NCBI GenBank assembly: GCA_946480715.1
Contig: CAMLKK010000018.1
Span: 1-59,541 of the forward strand
Reading direction: 5' to 3'
Origin: an uncultured Bacteriovorax sp.
GTDB lineage: Bacteria > Bdellovibrionota > Bacteriovoracia > Bacteriovoracales > Bacteriovoracaceae
DNA length: 59,541 nucleotides
This document shows, one piece after another, positions 17,364 through 24,979 of the stretch. Both the position numbers and the translations under genes were made by a program. Position 1 is the first letter of the stretch. Each line of letters opens with the position of its first letter. The notes beneath the pieces are model-generated. The model was given only the letters and a program-made list of their open reading frames with translations, had not been told where the DNA came from and made no database searches.

Positions 17364-18197
17364 ATGGGTTTAAGAATAAATACAAACGTGCCTTCGTTAT
17401 CAGCTCAAAGATCTTTAGGGATCAATACTAGAAACTTGAATGACAATTTAAGAAAGTTGTCTTCAGGTGAAAGGATTACACGCTCAGGTGACGATGCAGC
17501 AGGTTTAGCCATCAGTGAAAACTTGAAGGCACAGATAAGAGGAATGAGACAGGCCAAAAGAAATGCTGGCGACGCTATCTCAATGTTACAAACGGCAGAA
17601 GGTGGAATGAATGAAATCTCAAACATCATCATCAGACTTAGAGAACTTTCAGTCCAAGCCGCTTCAGATACAGTGGGATCTACTGAGAGGGGATTCTCAG
17701 ACATTGAATTCCAAAATCTCAAAGAAGAGATTGATAGAATTGCAAAGTCTACAGAATTTAACGGAATCAAACTTCTCGATGGAACAGGCGGAAAACTCGA
17801 ATTCCAAGTTGGTATTAAAAATGATCCTGTCCTCGATAGACTTCACTACGACGGAGCAGGAGCGGACGCATCTCTTCAATCACTTGGTTTGGCGGTTGAC
17901 GGGGTGTCTACGAAAGAAGGAGCACAAGCTGCGCTCAAAAAACTTGATGATGCCCTCGTGCACATCAACGGGGTTAGAGCAAACTTCGGTGCCCTTCAGA
18001 ACAGATTGCAATCAACTTCGAACAATCTCGAAGTTAGTGATGAGAACCTCTCAGCAGCTAACTCGCGAATCAGAGATGTTGATGTAGCTTCTGAAACAGC
18101 GGACATGACTAAGAATAATATTCTTCTTTCTGCTGGTATTTCAGTGCTATCGCAAGCGAATCAAGCGCCAAACACTGCCTTAAAACTACTCAACTGA
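17364..18197 (+). CDS. fliC: Flagellin 2
   Basis: A 277-residue flagellin with the D0/D1 ends intact (MGLRINTNVPSLSAQRSL; C-terminal 'AANSRIRDVDVASETADMTKNNIL') and a short middle region. It differs from flagellin 1 mainly in the centre and at the C-terminus, which ends ALKLLN instead of the extended IQAASQR. Two flagellins suggest a layered or segmented filament, as in Bdellovibrio; this is inference. Its start has AAAGGAG 7 bases before. A strong terminator follows, so the gene ends the transcription unit. Confidence 0.96.
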   Translation: MGLRINTNVPSLSAQRSLGINTRNLNDNLRKLSSGERITRSGDDAAGLAISENLKAQIRGMRQAKRNAGDAISMLQTAEGGMNEISNIIIRLRELSVQAASDTVGSTERGFSDIEFQNLKEEIDRIAKSTEFNGIKLLDGTGGKLEFQVGIKNDPVLDRLHYDGAGADASLQSLGLAVDGVSTKEGAQAALKKLDDALVHINGVRANFGALQNRLQSTSNNLEVSDENLSAANSRIRDVDVASETADMTKNNILLSAGISVLSQANQAPNTALKLLN

Positions 18198-18203
18198 TAA
18201 TTT

Positions 18204-18240
18204 GAAAAGTTGCTCCGAATGGAGCAACTTTTCTTTTTTT
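18204..18240 (+). terminator. Terminator after flagellin 2
   Basis: GAAAAGTTGCTCC (18204-18216) pairs perfectly with GGAGCAACTTTTC (18221-18233) around GAAT, followed by TTTTTTT. Confidence 0.93.
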
Positions 18241-18269
18241 CATTTATAATCAAGAAAAGGCAGGAATGT

Positions 18270-19265
18270 ATGAGCGAACTAACCACATCAGCAGATAAGC
18301 GTAAAACAATTCTCATCCTGGGAATTAATTCTTTTTTAGGTTCAAACCTAGCTGAGTTTTTTCGTAAGGATTATCGAGTAGTAGGAACATATCACCGTCG
18401 CAATCAAGCGCTACCGGGAATTCTTAGTCTGCCCTGTGATGTTCTCAATAAAGATGAAGTTCAACTTGTTCTATATGCTTTTAAACCTGACATTGTTCTT
18501 TATTGTGTCGGCTTACCTTCAGTGAAAACATGCTCTGAAATGCCAAATGCTTCTGATGCTCTCAACTCTTCAGGCCTTTTCAACGTTGCGGAGCTTGCTC
18601 CTCGTTACGGAGCTCGTATTATTTATTTTTCTTCTCACTTTGTCTTCTCTGGAATGAATAAGAACTATAACGAGATGGATAATGCTGACGTCATCACTCA
18701 CTATGGAAAATCGCAGGCCGCTTCGGAATTTTATCTGCAAAAATCATCTCTCAATTATTTAATCGTGAGATGTTCAAAGCTCTACGGACGTGGCGTGAGT
18801 CCAATAAAGAATAATTTCTTTGAAATTCTGCAGAAGAATTTAAAAAACAATACCAGTGCCATCTATGACAATTTCATTCATCAAGGCTTCGTTGATGTCT
18901 TTTACTTAGGAATGGTTTTGAAGATGTGTATTGATAAAAACATCTCCAACCGATTGCTGCATTTCTCATCACAAGATACGATGACTCATTATGAATTTGC
19001 GAAACTCTATACCGAAGTTTTTGGCGAATCAGACGGTTTGCTCAATAAAGGAAAATGGCATCTTCCTATTCTAAAAAGTGCAACTGTTGATAGAGTGGAT
19101 GAAAATCTACATTTCAAACTTGATGTTCTGAACGTGGAAGGTTTACTCAAAATTAAAATGCCAACCATCCGTGAGTCGATGGAGTTTACGTTCAAAAGAT
19201 TTAATGGTGTGAAGAAGACAACGAAATCAGCTTCAGATAAATCTGAGGGACTGTCGTATATCTAG
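18270..19265 (+). CDS. SDR-type nucleotide-sugar reductase-like protein (RmlD-like)
   Basis: A 331-residue extended SDR. 'LILGINSFLGSNLAEFF' is the NAD(P)-binding GxxxFxG region; 'DIVLYCVGLPSVKTCSEMP' and 'IIYFSSHFVFSG' match dTDP-4-dehydrorhamnose reductases. At the catalytic Tyr-x3-Lys the sequence is YGKSQAASE where RmlD has YGxxKxxGE: Tyr is kept but Lys is replaced by Gln, so normal catalysis is doubtful. The start at ATG 18270 has AGGCAGGAA before it; an upstream in-frame start at 18210 would lie in the terminator. A role in glycosylating flagellin is suggested only by position. Confidence 0.75.
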   Translation: MSELTTSADKRKTILILGINSFLGSNLAEFFRKDYRVVGTYHRRNQALPGILSLPCDVLNKDEVQLVLYAFKPDIVLYCVGLPSVKTCSEMPNASDALNSSGLFNVAELAPRYGARIIYFSSHFVFSGMNKNYNEMDNADVITHYGKSQAASEFYLQKSSLNYLIVRCSKLYGRGVSPIKNNFFEILQKNLKNNTSAIYDNFIHQGFVDVFYLGMVLKMCIDKNISNRLLHFSSQDTMTHYEFAKLYTEVFGESDGLLNKGKWHLPILKSATVDRVDENLHFKLDVLNVEGLLKIKMPTIRESMEFTFKRFNGVKKTTKSASDKSEGLSYI

Positions 19266-19849
19266 CGGGCGCTATTAACAATGAACTCTGTAAGATAGTG
19301 GCGAACAAGCGCATCCAAATCCACAACTTCATTGTTGAATCGCCAAGTGATCTTATTGAATGGACCAATGTGCGCACGAATCTCATGAATGTTCGTTGAT
19401 CCGAATTGATCATTGAAAGAAAGACGAGCACCGTAGATGTCTTTTCCGTTTGCTAAAAATCCAATCGAGATGACATCATTTGCTTTACGAGCAAAAATCA
19501 ATCGCAATGAATTTCTAAACAACATGAAATCGTTAACTGTGTTTGAGATTTTGAAAAATTTAATCGCAGCACTTGAGTGATTGCGGCCGCGGTATTCGTT
19601 GAACTTGGTTAAGTAAGCTTCAAAACGATCACGAAGATCATTCATTAGTGCAATCGATGCTTCTTCTAAGAGTAGAGAAGGGTTGAGGTGACCATTGATA
19701 TTAACAATACCTGACTCTTCCATGTTGATTTCGTCCATGGCGAGATTTTCAATCCAAGAGTAGTTAAGTGGTTGGTATACAATAGTATCGATCATAGAAT
19801 TAGGATCGACGTAAGGAGCTTTGCTGTCAAGAATATTAAAAGGGCCCAA
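19262..19849 (-). CDS. Unknown conserved-looking protein downstream of 6S RNA
   Basis: Up to 195 residues. No membrane segment, signal peptide or domain that I can name; a middle portion is rich in charged residues (FEAYLTKFNEYRGRN). The start is unclear: the longest form begins with a TTG right at the 3' end of the 6S RNA, with no Shine-Dalgarno site; an ATG at 19795 gives 177 residues but also lacks one. It could be co-transcribed with 6S RNA, as ygfA is in E. coli, but it is not a ygfA homologue. It overlaps the SDR-like gene tail to tail by 4 bases. Confidence 0.6.
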   Translation of the reverse strand: MGPFNILDSKAPYVDPNSMIDTIVYQPLNYSWIENLAMDEINMEESGIVNINGHLNPSLLLEEASIALMNDLRDRFEAYLTKFNEYRGRNHSSAAIKFFKISNTVNDFMLFRNSLRLIFARKANDVISIGFLANGKDIYGARLSFNDQFGSTNIHEIRAHIGPFNKITWRFNNEVVDLDALVRHYLTEFIVNSAR

Positions 19850-19850
19850 G

Positions 19851-20028
19851 AGGTGGACTATATCGAGGTTCCGCCCATTTTTGAATAGGTGGCTGCAGTT
19901 AGTAGTCTCTTTAGGCTTCTCACTGAAAAAACCCGAAGGTTCAATATGAGCTTGCTCACCGTGACCAGGGACCGCTCCCGAATAAATCTTTATAGAGGAA
20001 CCAACTTAATGCCAACTCCTAGACCCAC
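19851..20028 (-). ncRNA. ssrS: 6S RNA
   Basis: On the minus strand from about 20028 to 19851, about 178 nt. 6S RNA binds the housekeeping RNA polymerase holoenzyme by mimicking an open promoter. Features seen: GGTGAGCAAGCTC and then GTGAGAAGCCTAAAG, corresponding to GGTGAGCATGCTC and GAGAAGCCTTAAA in the E. coli RNA; a GCGGT/ACTGC stem flanking the upper arm, the same pairing as in E. coli; an apical AACC-TTCG-GGTT hairpin; a closing stem with GGTTCC/GGAACC and GTGG/CCAC at the ends; and an unpaired middle between them. Ends are estimated from pairing. The call rests on sequence signature and overall shape; a covariance search would settle it. Confidence 0.85.
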
Positions 20029-20032
20029 TTTT

Positions 20033-20038
20033 ATTGTA
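20033..20038 (-). promoter_or_regulatory. -10 element of 6S RNA
   Basis: TACAAT on the minus strand, 5 bases before the first base of the predicted RNA. No convincing -35 element; a TG precedes it directly. Confidence 0.4.
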
Positions 20039-20181
20039 CACCCGCAGGCCTTCGGACTCTAGGGAACATTTTATCATTCTCCTTATTTCAACTGGTTACA
20101 GACAAAAAAGCTGAGTTTTTTAAACACCTTCAATAAATAGTTGAGAAGAATGGTAAAATAAATTGATCAGAGACTAAAGTT

Positions 20182-20214
20182 TTCGCAAAAACTAACCGAG
20201 GAGGCTTTTGCGAA
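20182..20214 (+). promoter_or_regulatory. Leader hairpin upstream of flp
   Basis: TTCGCAAAA (20182-20190) and TTTTGCGAA (20206-20214) form a perfect 9-bp stem. The 15-base loop holds CCGAGGAGGC. It ends 22 bases before the flp start. The exposed AGGAGG could bind a CsrA-type regulator or a ribosome; this is inference. Confidence 0.4.
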
Positions 20215-20236
20215 TATTTCGAATGCAGGAGAGTTT

Positions 20237-20422
20237 ATGAAAAAGCTGATTGAGTATTTAAAAGATGAGAGCGGACAAACATCTACAGAATATATTCTTC
20301 TGGTAGCTGTTGTTGCGATGATTGTTTTTAAGTTTAAGAAAACAGCTGGCGAGAGATTGGATAGCTTAACCAAAGGTGTATTTGATAATGCAGATACAAT
20401 GGTTAATGAGATGAATAAATAA
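20237..20422 (+). CDS. flp: Flp-type pilin
   Basis: A 61-residue protein. It has the Flp/Fap prepilin pattern: a short charged leader, a Gly cut site (ESG then QTSTEY), and a hydrophobic helix beginning with the conserved E5-Y6 pair (TEYILLVAVVAMIVFKF). After processing by CpaA it would be the major pilus subunit. AGGAGAG sits just before the ATG. It heads the Tad locus. Confidence 0.92.
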   Translation: MKKLIEYLKDESGQTSTEYILLVAVVAMIVFKFKKTAGERLDSLTKGVFDNADTMVNEMNK

Positions 20423-20515
20423 CTTCATTCTTCTCGTTTTGAAATGTAATCAGCAATCATAGGCATTGTTTTCCTGCTATTGTCATACACTCCTCTATCT
20501 TCAATTCTAATAGAC

Positions 20516-20734
20516 ATGATTCAATCAAATAAAATGGGGGCCAAAGGTCAGGCCCTCATTGAATATCTTCTCATTTTCAGTTTTATGACTTTTATTGGCA
20601 TCAATATGGTCAAAGGACTGGGAAAAACGATGACAACATCCGTGGGTGTTCTGGGGTATGAATTAACAGAACAATTCACAGTTGGTGTTTGCAAAGAAAT
20701 GTGTTTTTACAACGGCTACATTAATCAGGAATAA
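20516..20734 (+). CDS. Small pilin-like protein with class III signal
   Basis: About 72 residues. 'KGQALIEYLLIFSF' is the GxxxxEY type IVb prepilin motif and hydrophobic helix; the rest is short and ends in two cysteines. Probably a minor pilin or pseudopilin. The start is unclear: ATG 20516 is used, but ATG 20534 and TTG 20480 are possible and none has a good ribosome site. It ends 3 bases before cpaA. Confidence 0.75.
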   Translation: MIQSNKMGAKGQALIEYLLIFSFMTFIGINMVKGLGKTMTTSVGVLGYELTEQFTVGVCKEMCFYNGYINQE

Positions 20735-20737
20735 ATT

Positions 20738-21247
20738 GTGCTTCCTTTAGTCGTTTATATTTTTATTGCCTTTCAACTTCTCGTCGTAGCTTATATCGAT
20801 TTCAAAACTCGAAAGATTGCGAACATGTGGATGTTGATCAATTTCATTTTTTTTATTGTTTTGAATTTTCTTTTCCCTGAAATTTATAGCTGGTCGATTC
20901 AAGCTTTTTTTATACCCATTGCCTTCTTAGTTGTAGGCTTCATTCTTTTTCTTATGAACATTATGGGTGGGGGAGATTCGAAATATCTTTCATCCATCTA
21001 TTTACTCATTCCTATTCCTCTTCAAGAAGTCACTTTCATCTATCTTTTATATTCGACTATTTTAGTTGGAAGCACACTCTTGCTCTTCAGTACATTAAAG
21101 CATCTTGATAAAATCATTGTTCTCTATAAAATGAGAGACATCACTGGAATTCGAAGAATCTTTGGACAAAAGTTTACTTACGCTCCAGTTATCTTTATCG
21201 CATGGATGTGGTTCGGTTGGATAAATTCAAAGAACATTTTCTTTTAA
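20738..21247 (+). CDS. cpaA: Prepilin peptidase CpaA/TadV
   Basis: A 169-residue membrane protein of the A24 aspartic prepilin peptidases. The two catalytic aspartates lie in 'YIDFKTRKIAN' and in the GxGD motif 'MGGGDSKYL'. It lacks the N-terminal methylase domain of PilD, as CpaA/TadV does. It would process Flp and the pilin-like proteins around it. The start is GTG at 20738 with AGGA 8 bases before it. Confidence 0.92.
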   Translation: MLPLVVYIFIAFQLLVVAYIDFKTRKIANMWMLINFIFFIVLNFLFPEIYSWSIQAFFIPIAFLVVGFILFLMNIMGGGDSKYLSSIYLLIPIPLQEVTFIYLLYSTILVGSTLLLFSTLKHLDKIIVLYKMRDITGIRRIFGQKFTYAPVIFIAWMWFGWINSKNIFF

Positions 21248-21555
21248 AGAGTTTTAAACCAAACGAGGGTCAATCGGCCGTCGAATACATCATGTTATTA
21301 GCCGTCATCTCTGCCCTCACTTTTACAGTCATGAACAACTCGCGCTTTAAAGATTTCGTTAAAGGGAGAGGTCTTTTTGAATCAATGATCAAGGGTATTG
21401 AATACTCTTATCGTTATGGAAGAGATCTTAAAAATCCTGATGACTATCAACGTGGGATGAATTTCGAATACAAATCGAAAGAGCACGATACATATTGGAA
21501 TAACGAACAAAACGATACTCGATTTTTCACGGGAACTGGTAAATATCCACAATAA
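21202..21555 (+). CDS. Pilin-like protein
   Basis: 117 residues. 'EGQSAVEYIMLLAVISALTFTVM' is a GxxxxEY prepilin segment near residue 23, followed by a hydrophilic, Tyr-rich region with no named domain. It overlaps cpaA by 46 bases if ATG 21202 is used; an in-frame TTG at 21217 is another option, and no strong ribosome site is seen for either. Likely a minor pilin. Confidence 0.8.
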   Translation: MDVVRLDKFKEHFLLKSFKPNEGQSAVEYIMLLAVISALTFTVMNNSRFKDFVKGRGLFESMIKGIEYSYRYGRDLKNPDDYQRGMNFEYKSKEHDTYWNNEQNDTRFFTGTGKYPQ

Positions 21556-22073
21556 TGAAGAACGAAAAAGGGCAATCAACTATTGAGTTTATTCTTACGT
21601 TCACTGTTGCAGTGGGATTTATATTTTTATTTCTAAAAGTTGCTGTTAATTACACCAATGGCTTTATGGTCCACCACGCGACCTATATGGCAAGCCGTGC
21701 TTACATGGCCCATGATGGTCTCGAGCAAACGGATCCCCTTAATGATAAAAAAGCAGAACAATTTGCAAAACAAGTCTTTGATTATTATTTACCTGATGGA
21801 CTCATCAGTTCAATTTCAGGCGTTGTTTTAAAATACAGCCATCCTTCGTACGGAAATCAACCTTCGTTCACTGGTGTGTACTCAGAATTTTCCAGCCGTT
21901 TTTCACTCGGATTTATTGGGGGGACAACTCCTCTTAATTTGCGTTCTGAATCTTTCTTAGGTCGGGAACCTACTCGCACGGAGAGTGTGAATCTCACATG
22001 CGATGCTATGAAAGATAGTGCCGGAATAGATACTTGTAGTGTTCATACTACCCTGGAAGATAATGGAGGTTAG
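21555..22073 (+). CDS. Pilin-like protein (TadE/TadF-type)
   Basis: 172 residues. 'KGQSTIEFILTFTVAVGFIFLF' is a prepilin motif with Glu5 but Phe in place of Tyr6. The hydrophilic part has two cysteines and ends on a Thr/Asp/Gly-rich tail. The start overlaps the previous stop (TAATG). Probably a TadE/F pseudopilin. Confidence 0.82.
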   Translation: MKNEKGQSTIEFILTFTVAVGFIFLFLKVAVNYTNGFMVHHATYMASRAYMAHDGLEQTDPLNDKKAEQFAKQVFDYYLPDGLISSISGVVLKYSHPSYGNQPSFTGVYSEFSSRFSLGFIGGTTPLNLRSESFLGREPTRTESVNLTCDAMKDSAGIDTCSVHTTLEDNGG

Positions 22074-22074
22074 T

Positions 22075-22593
22075 GTGGATCAAAAAAACTCACTTAAGAA
22101 TCAAAAAGGTCAGGCATTATTTGAACTGATTATATTCATGCCATTTTTGATTTTTCTTTTTACGATTTTTTATACAGTCGGAAATTCTATAAGTGGATCG
22201 ATCAATCAGCAAAAAGCTGTGCGTGGATATTTTTACACTCTGATGAAAAATAATTCTTACGTTAATACTGCTAAAGAAGTTGATGAATTTGTTTCGGAAA
22301 GCTCAATGAGACATATTGGATTCTCAGCTGTTGGTTGGCGAGAAAAAGCTCAAGGCAAGAGTGCTATTGCTCCCTGTTTTAAATTTAATTCAATGTTAAA
22401 AGATTCATCCTCATCTGAAACTTGCGAAGGGAAAGACAGAGGGGATAGCGATTCCGGGCCAACGAGTAGTTTTGTCCGAATTTTCACTTTTTATGGTGTT
22501 TGCGGTCCTGTTTATACAATTCCTAATGGATCTCCAAGAATGGCCATCAATCCGGCCTTACAGAATAATCCCGCCGGCTGCATTCTCGAGTAG
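22075..22593 (+). CDS. TadE-like pseudopilin
   Basis: 172 residues from GTG 22075. 'QKGQALFELIIFMPFLIFLFTIFY' is the TadE helix, with a Gln-Ala-Leu-Phe-Glu cut region. Three or more cysteines lie in the C-terminal part. GGAGG stands 5 bases before the GTG, and this start agrees with the previous stop; the ATG at 22039 would add an unrelated N-terminus. A minor pilin of the Tad machine. Confidence 0.8.
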   Translation: MDQKNSLKNQKGQALFELIIFMPFLIFLFTIFYTVGNSISGSINQQKAVRGYFYTLMKNNSYVNTAKEVDEFVSESSMRHIGFSAVGWREKAQGKSAIAPCFKFNSMLKDSSSSETCEGKDRGDSDSGPTSSFVRIFTFYGVCGPVYTIPNGSPRMAINPALQNNPAGCILE

Positions 22594-22671
22594 ACACTTT
22601 CTTCCTACATAAAAAAAATTCCCCATATTTGTTAAAATAAAAACAGCTAGTTATTTCAACAGGTGGATCGA

Positions 22672-23493
22672 ATGAATACACGCGCCCTAACTCTGGCCAT
22701 AGTAATTGCAGGTTTTGCGATGATGATGGTTTACACATACATTGATGATCAAAAAGCAGCATTGATTAAAGAATACGGTGTTCAAAGTTCTGTCGTTGTA
22801 GCGAAGGTTGATATTCAAGAATTGGAATTGATCGATGATTCAAAAGTTGAAGTACGTACAGTTCCAAATAACTTTTTATCACCAGGATATTTCAAATCAG
22901 TAAAAGAATTGGAAAATACAATTGCCACAGTTCCTATTATCAAAGGTGAGCAAATCACAAAACCTCGAGTAACTTATCCCGGAATAAAAACCGGTTTATC
23001 ACGACAGGTTTCAGTTGGAAAAAGAGCTGTTGCTATTAACATCACTGAGAAAGAAGCCGTTGGTCGTTTGATCAAGCCAGGTGATCGTGTTGATGTTCTT
23101 GCAACGATTGATATTTCACAAGGCCAGAGAAAAGACTTACAAAAAACCAGAACATTTCTTCAAGATGTTCTTGTTCTCTCGACTGGTATCAGTATGACAA
23201 ACTCTATTCCTATTTACGGAGTAGAAACACCAAAAGTCATTCGAACGATGAACCTGAACACTTACACAAACTACAACACAATCACGCTTGAATTAGATCC
23301 TTATGATGTTCAGAAATTAGCATTCGTTCAAGGTTATGGTTCAACAGTAACGTTGGCCTTGAGAAATAATTCAGATAAAGAACCAGTCCGTTTAAGAGCA
23401 ACTTTAATTTATGATGTCTTAGGCGAAGATGCTAATGAAGCTAAGGCTTTCTTCTCTGAGAAATATTTAAAAGAGAATAGAAATGCTCAATAA
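22672..23493 (+). CDS. cpaB: Tad pilus assembly protein CpaB/RcpC
   Basis: 273 residues. One N-terminal membrane segment, then an SAF-type domain (VVVAKVDIQELELID...VPIIKGEQI) and the 'VGRLIKPGDRVDVLATID' signature of CpaB. It works in the periplasm with the secretin. ATG 22672 is chosen because AGGTGG precedes it by 5 bases; a GTG start 9 bases upstream would lie on that site. Confidence 0.92.
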   Translation: MNTRALTLAIVIAGFAMMMVYTYIDDQKAALIKEYGVQSSVVVAKVDIQELELIDDSKVEVRTVPNNFLSPGYFKSVKELENTIATVPIIKGEQITKPRVTYPGIKTGLSRQVSVGKRAVAINITEKEAVGRLIKPGDRVDVLATIDISQGQRKDLQKTRTFLQDVLVLSTGISMTNSIPIYGVETPKVIRTMNLNTYTNYNTITLELDPYDVQKLAFVQGYGSTVTLALRNNSDKEPVRLRATLIYDVLGEDANEAKAFFSEKYLKENRNAQ

Positions 23494-24979
23494 AATATTA
23501 ATTGTTCTCCTATCGACATTATTTATCAACATGAGTTTTGCCCAAGAAGAGGCAGAGAACACTACTGATAATCTGAAAGAAGTTGAAGTCATCGCTGGTC
23601 TTGAAAAAATTATTAAATTGGATTTCATTCCAAATAGTATCGTAAAGATTGCAAATGAAAATTTGGTGAGCTATCAGCTTGTTCCTCAAAAAAGAGAAAT
23701 TCTTTTAACTGGTTTGAAAGCTGGAGATACAACGTTAACTTTGCGTGATACTGCCGGTGATATTAAGGCCCGTTATCTTTTAAAGGTTACAGCTTCTGAT
23801 CAGTCCAAGATTGTTCTTCAATTGAAGGAATTATTAAGTGATGTTGAAGGATTAGAAATCGGTATTAAAGGTGATTCGGTTTATGTCGGAGGTCAGATTG
23901 TTGTTCCTGCTGATATAGGACGAGTCGTTGTCATTCTCGACAAATATCCTGAAGTTTTAAGACTTGTAGAACTTTCCCCACAAACTCAATTAATTATTGC
24001 CAAGAAGATGCAAGAAGAAATGCAGAAGAGTAACTTAAAGGACGTTACTGTTCGAGTTGTTAATGGAAGTTTTTGGATTGAAGGAGTTGTTAACTCCAAA
24101 GAAGAAAGTGATAAAGCTGAACAAATCGCCCGCGCCTACATGCCGGACATGATTCAGAACTTAGCTCGTCGTACGGATGCTGTTCAACAGACGAAAAAAC
24201 CTCTGTTTGAAAACTTGCTTACAATCAATGCCAAACCAAAACAAGAGCCATTGCCAAAACTTTTCAAACTAACAGCTCAATTTGTTGAGCTCACAAAATC
24301 TTATGACCGTGAATTCGGTTTCAGTTGGACACCAACAATTGGATCAGGCGGCGGTGAGATTCAAGTTGGTAAAAGTGGAAGTGGAGGAGTGACGACTTCT
24401 TCACAAGGAACACTTGCCGCTACAATTTCAAATTTATTTCCTAAGTTGAATTCAGCGAAAAACGCCGGGCACGCAAGAATTATTCAGTCGGGTGTAGTTA
24501 TTGTTAAAGAAAACATTGAAGGTGTTATCGTTAAATCGACAACGATTCCTTATGCACTTGGAACTGGTGACAATTTAAAAACAGGTTCAGCAAGTGCTGG
24601 TTTCACCATGAACATTACGCCGACCATGCTTCAAGAAGAACGAATCAATTTGAAAATGACAGTGAAAGTTTCCGCAGCATCTTCTGATACGCCTCCCATT
24701 ACTTTAGATAATACTGTGACAACTCAAATTGTGGTGAAGTCACAAGAATCAGCTGTTATTGGTGGTGTCGTTTCAAGTAAAACGCAAACAGATTTCGATC
24801 GTAACCCACCAGTGCAAGAAACAATTGAAAATGGTTCTGCATTGTTTTCATTTCTCAAATCAAAAAAGTATTCATCGAGCCGCACCCAGTTTGTTATTTT
24901 TGTGACGCCAGAACTTATCGAGTCTGCTTCAACTGGTGCGAGTGAAATTGAACGTAAGTTTAGAAAAAGGAGCCGATAG
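23483..24979 (+). CDS. cpaC: Tad secretin CpaC/RcpA
   Basis: 498 residues with a signal peptide (cut near FAQ). The order is typical: a pilus-associated N-terminal domain, a BON-like region (about 130-230), and a C-terminal secretin domain containing 'VTTQIVVKSQESAVIGGVV' and the final 'FVIFVTPELIES'. It forms the outer membrane channel for the pilus. It overlaps cpaB by 11 bases and the next gene by 1 base (TAGTG). Confidence 0.93.
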   Translation: MLNKILIVLLSTLFINMSFAQEEAENTTDNLKEVEVIAGLEKIIKLDFIPNSIVKIANENLVSYQLVPQKREILLTGLKAGDTTLTLRDTAGDIKARYLLKVTASDQSKIVLQLKELLSDVEGLEIGIKGDSVYVGGQIVVPADIGRVVVILDKYPEVLRLVELSPQTQLIIAKKMQEEMQKSNLKDVTVRVVNGSFWIEGVVNSKEESDKAEQIARAYMPDMIQNLARRTDAVQQTKKPLFENLLTINAKPKQEPLPKLFKLTAQFVELTKSYDREFGFSWTPTIGSGGGEIQVGKSGSGGVTTSSQGTLAATISNLFPKLNSAKNAGHARIIQSGVVIVKENIEGVIVKSTTIPYALGTGDNLKTGSASAGFTMNITPTMLQEERINLKMTVKVSAASSDTPPITLDNTVTTQIVVKSQESAVIGGVVSSKTQTDFDRNPPVQETIENGSALFSFLKSKKYSSSRTQFVIFVTPELIESASTGASEIERKFRKRSR

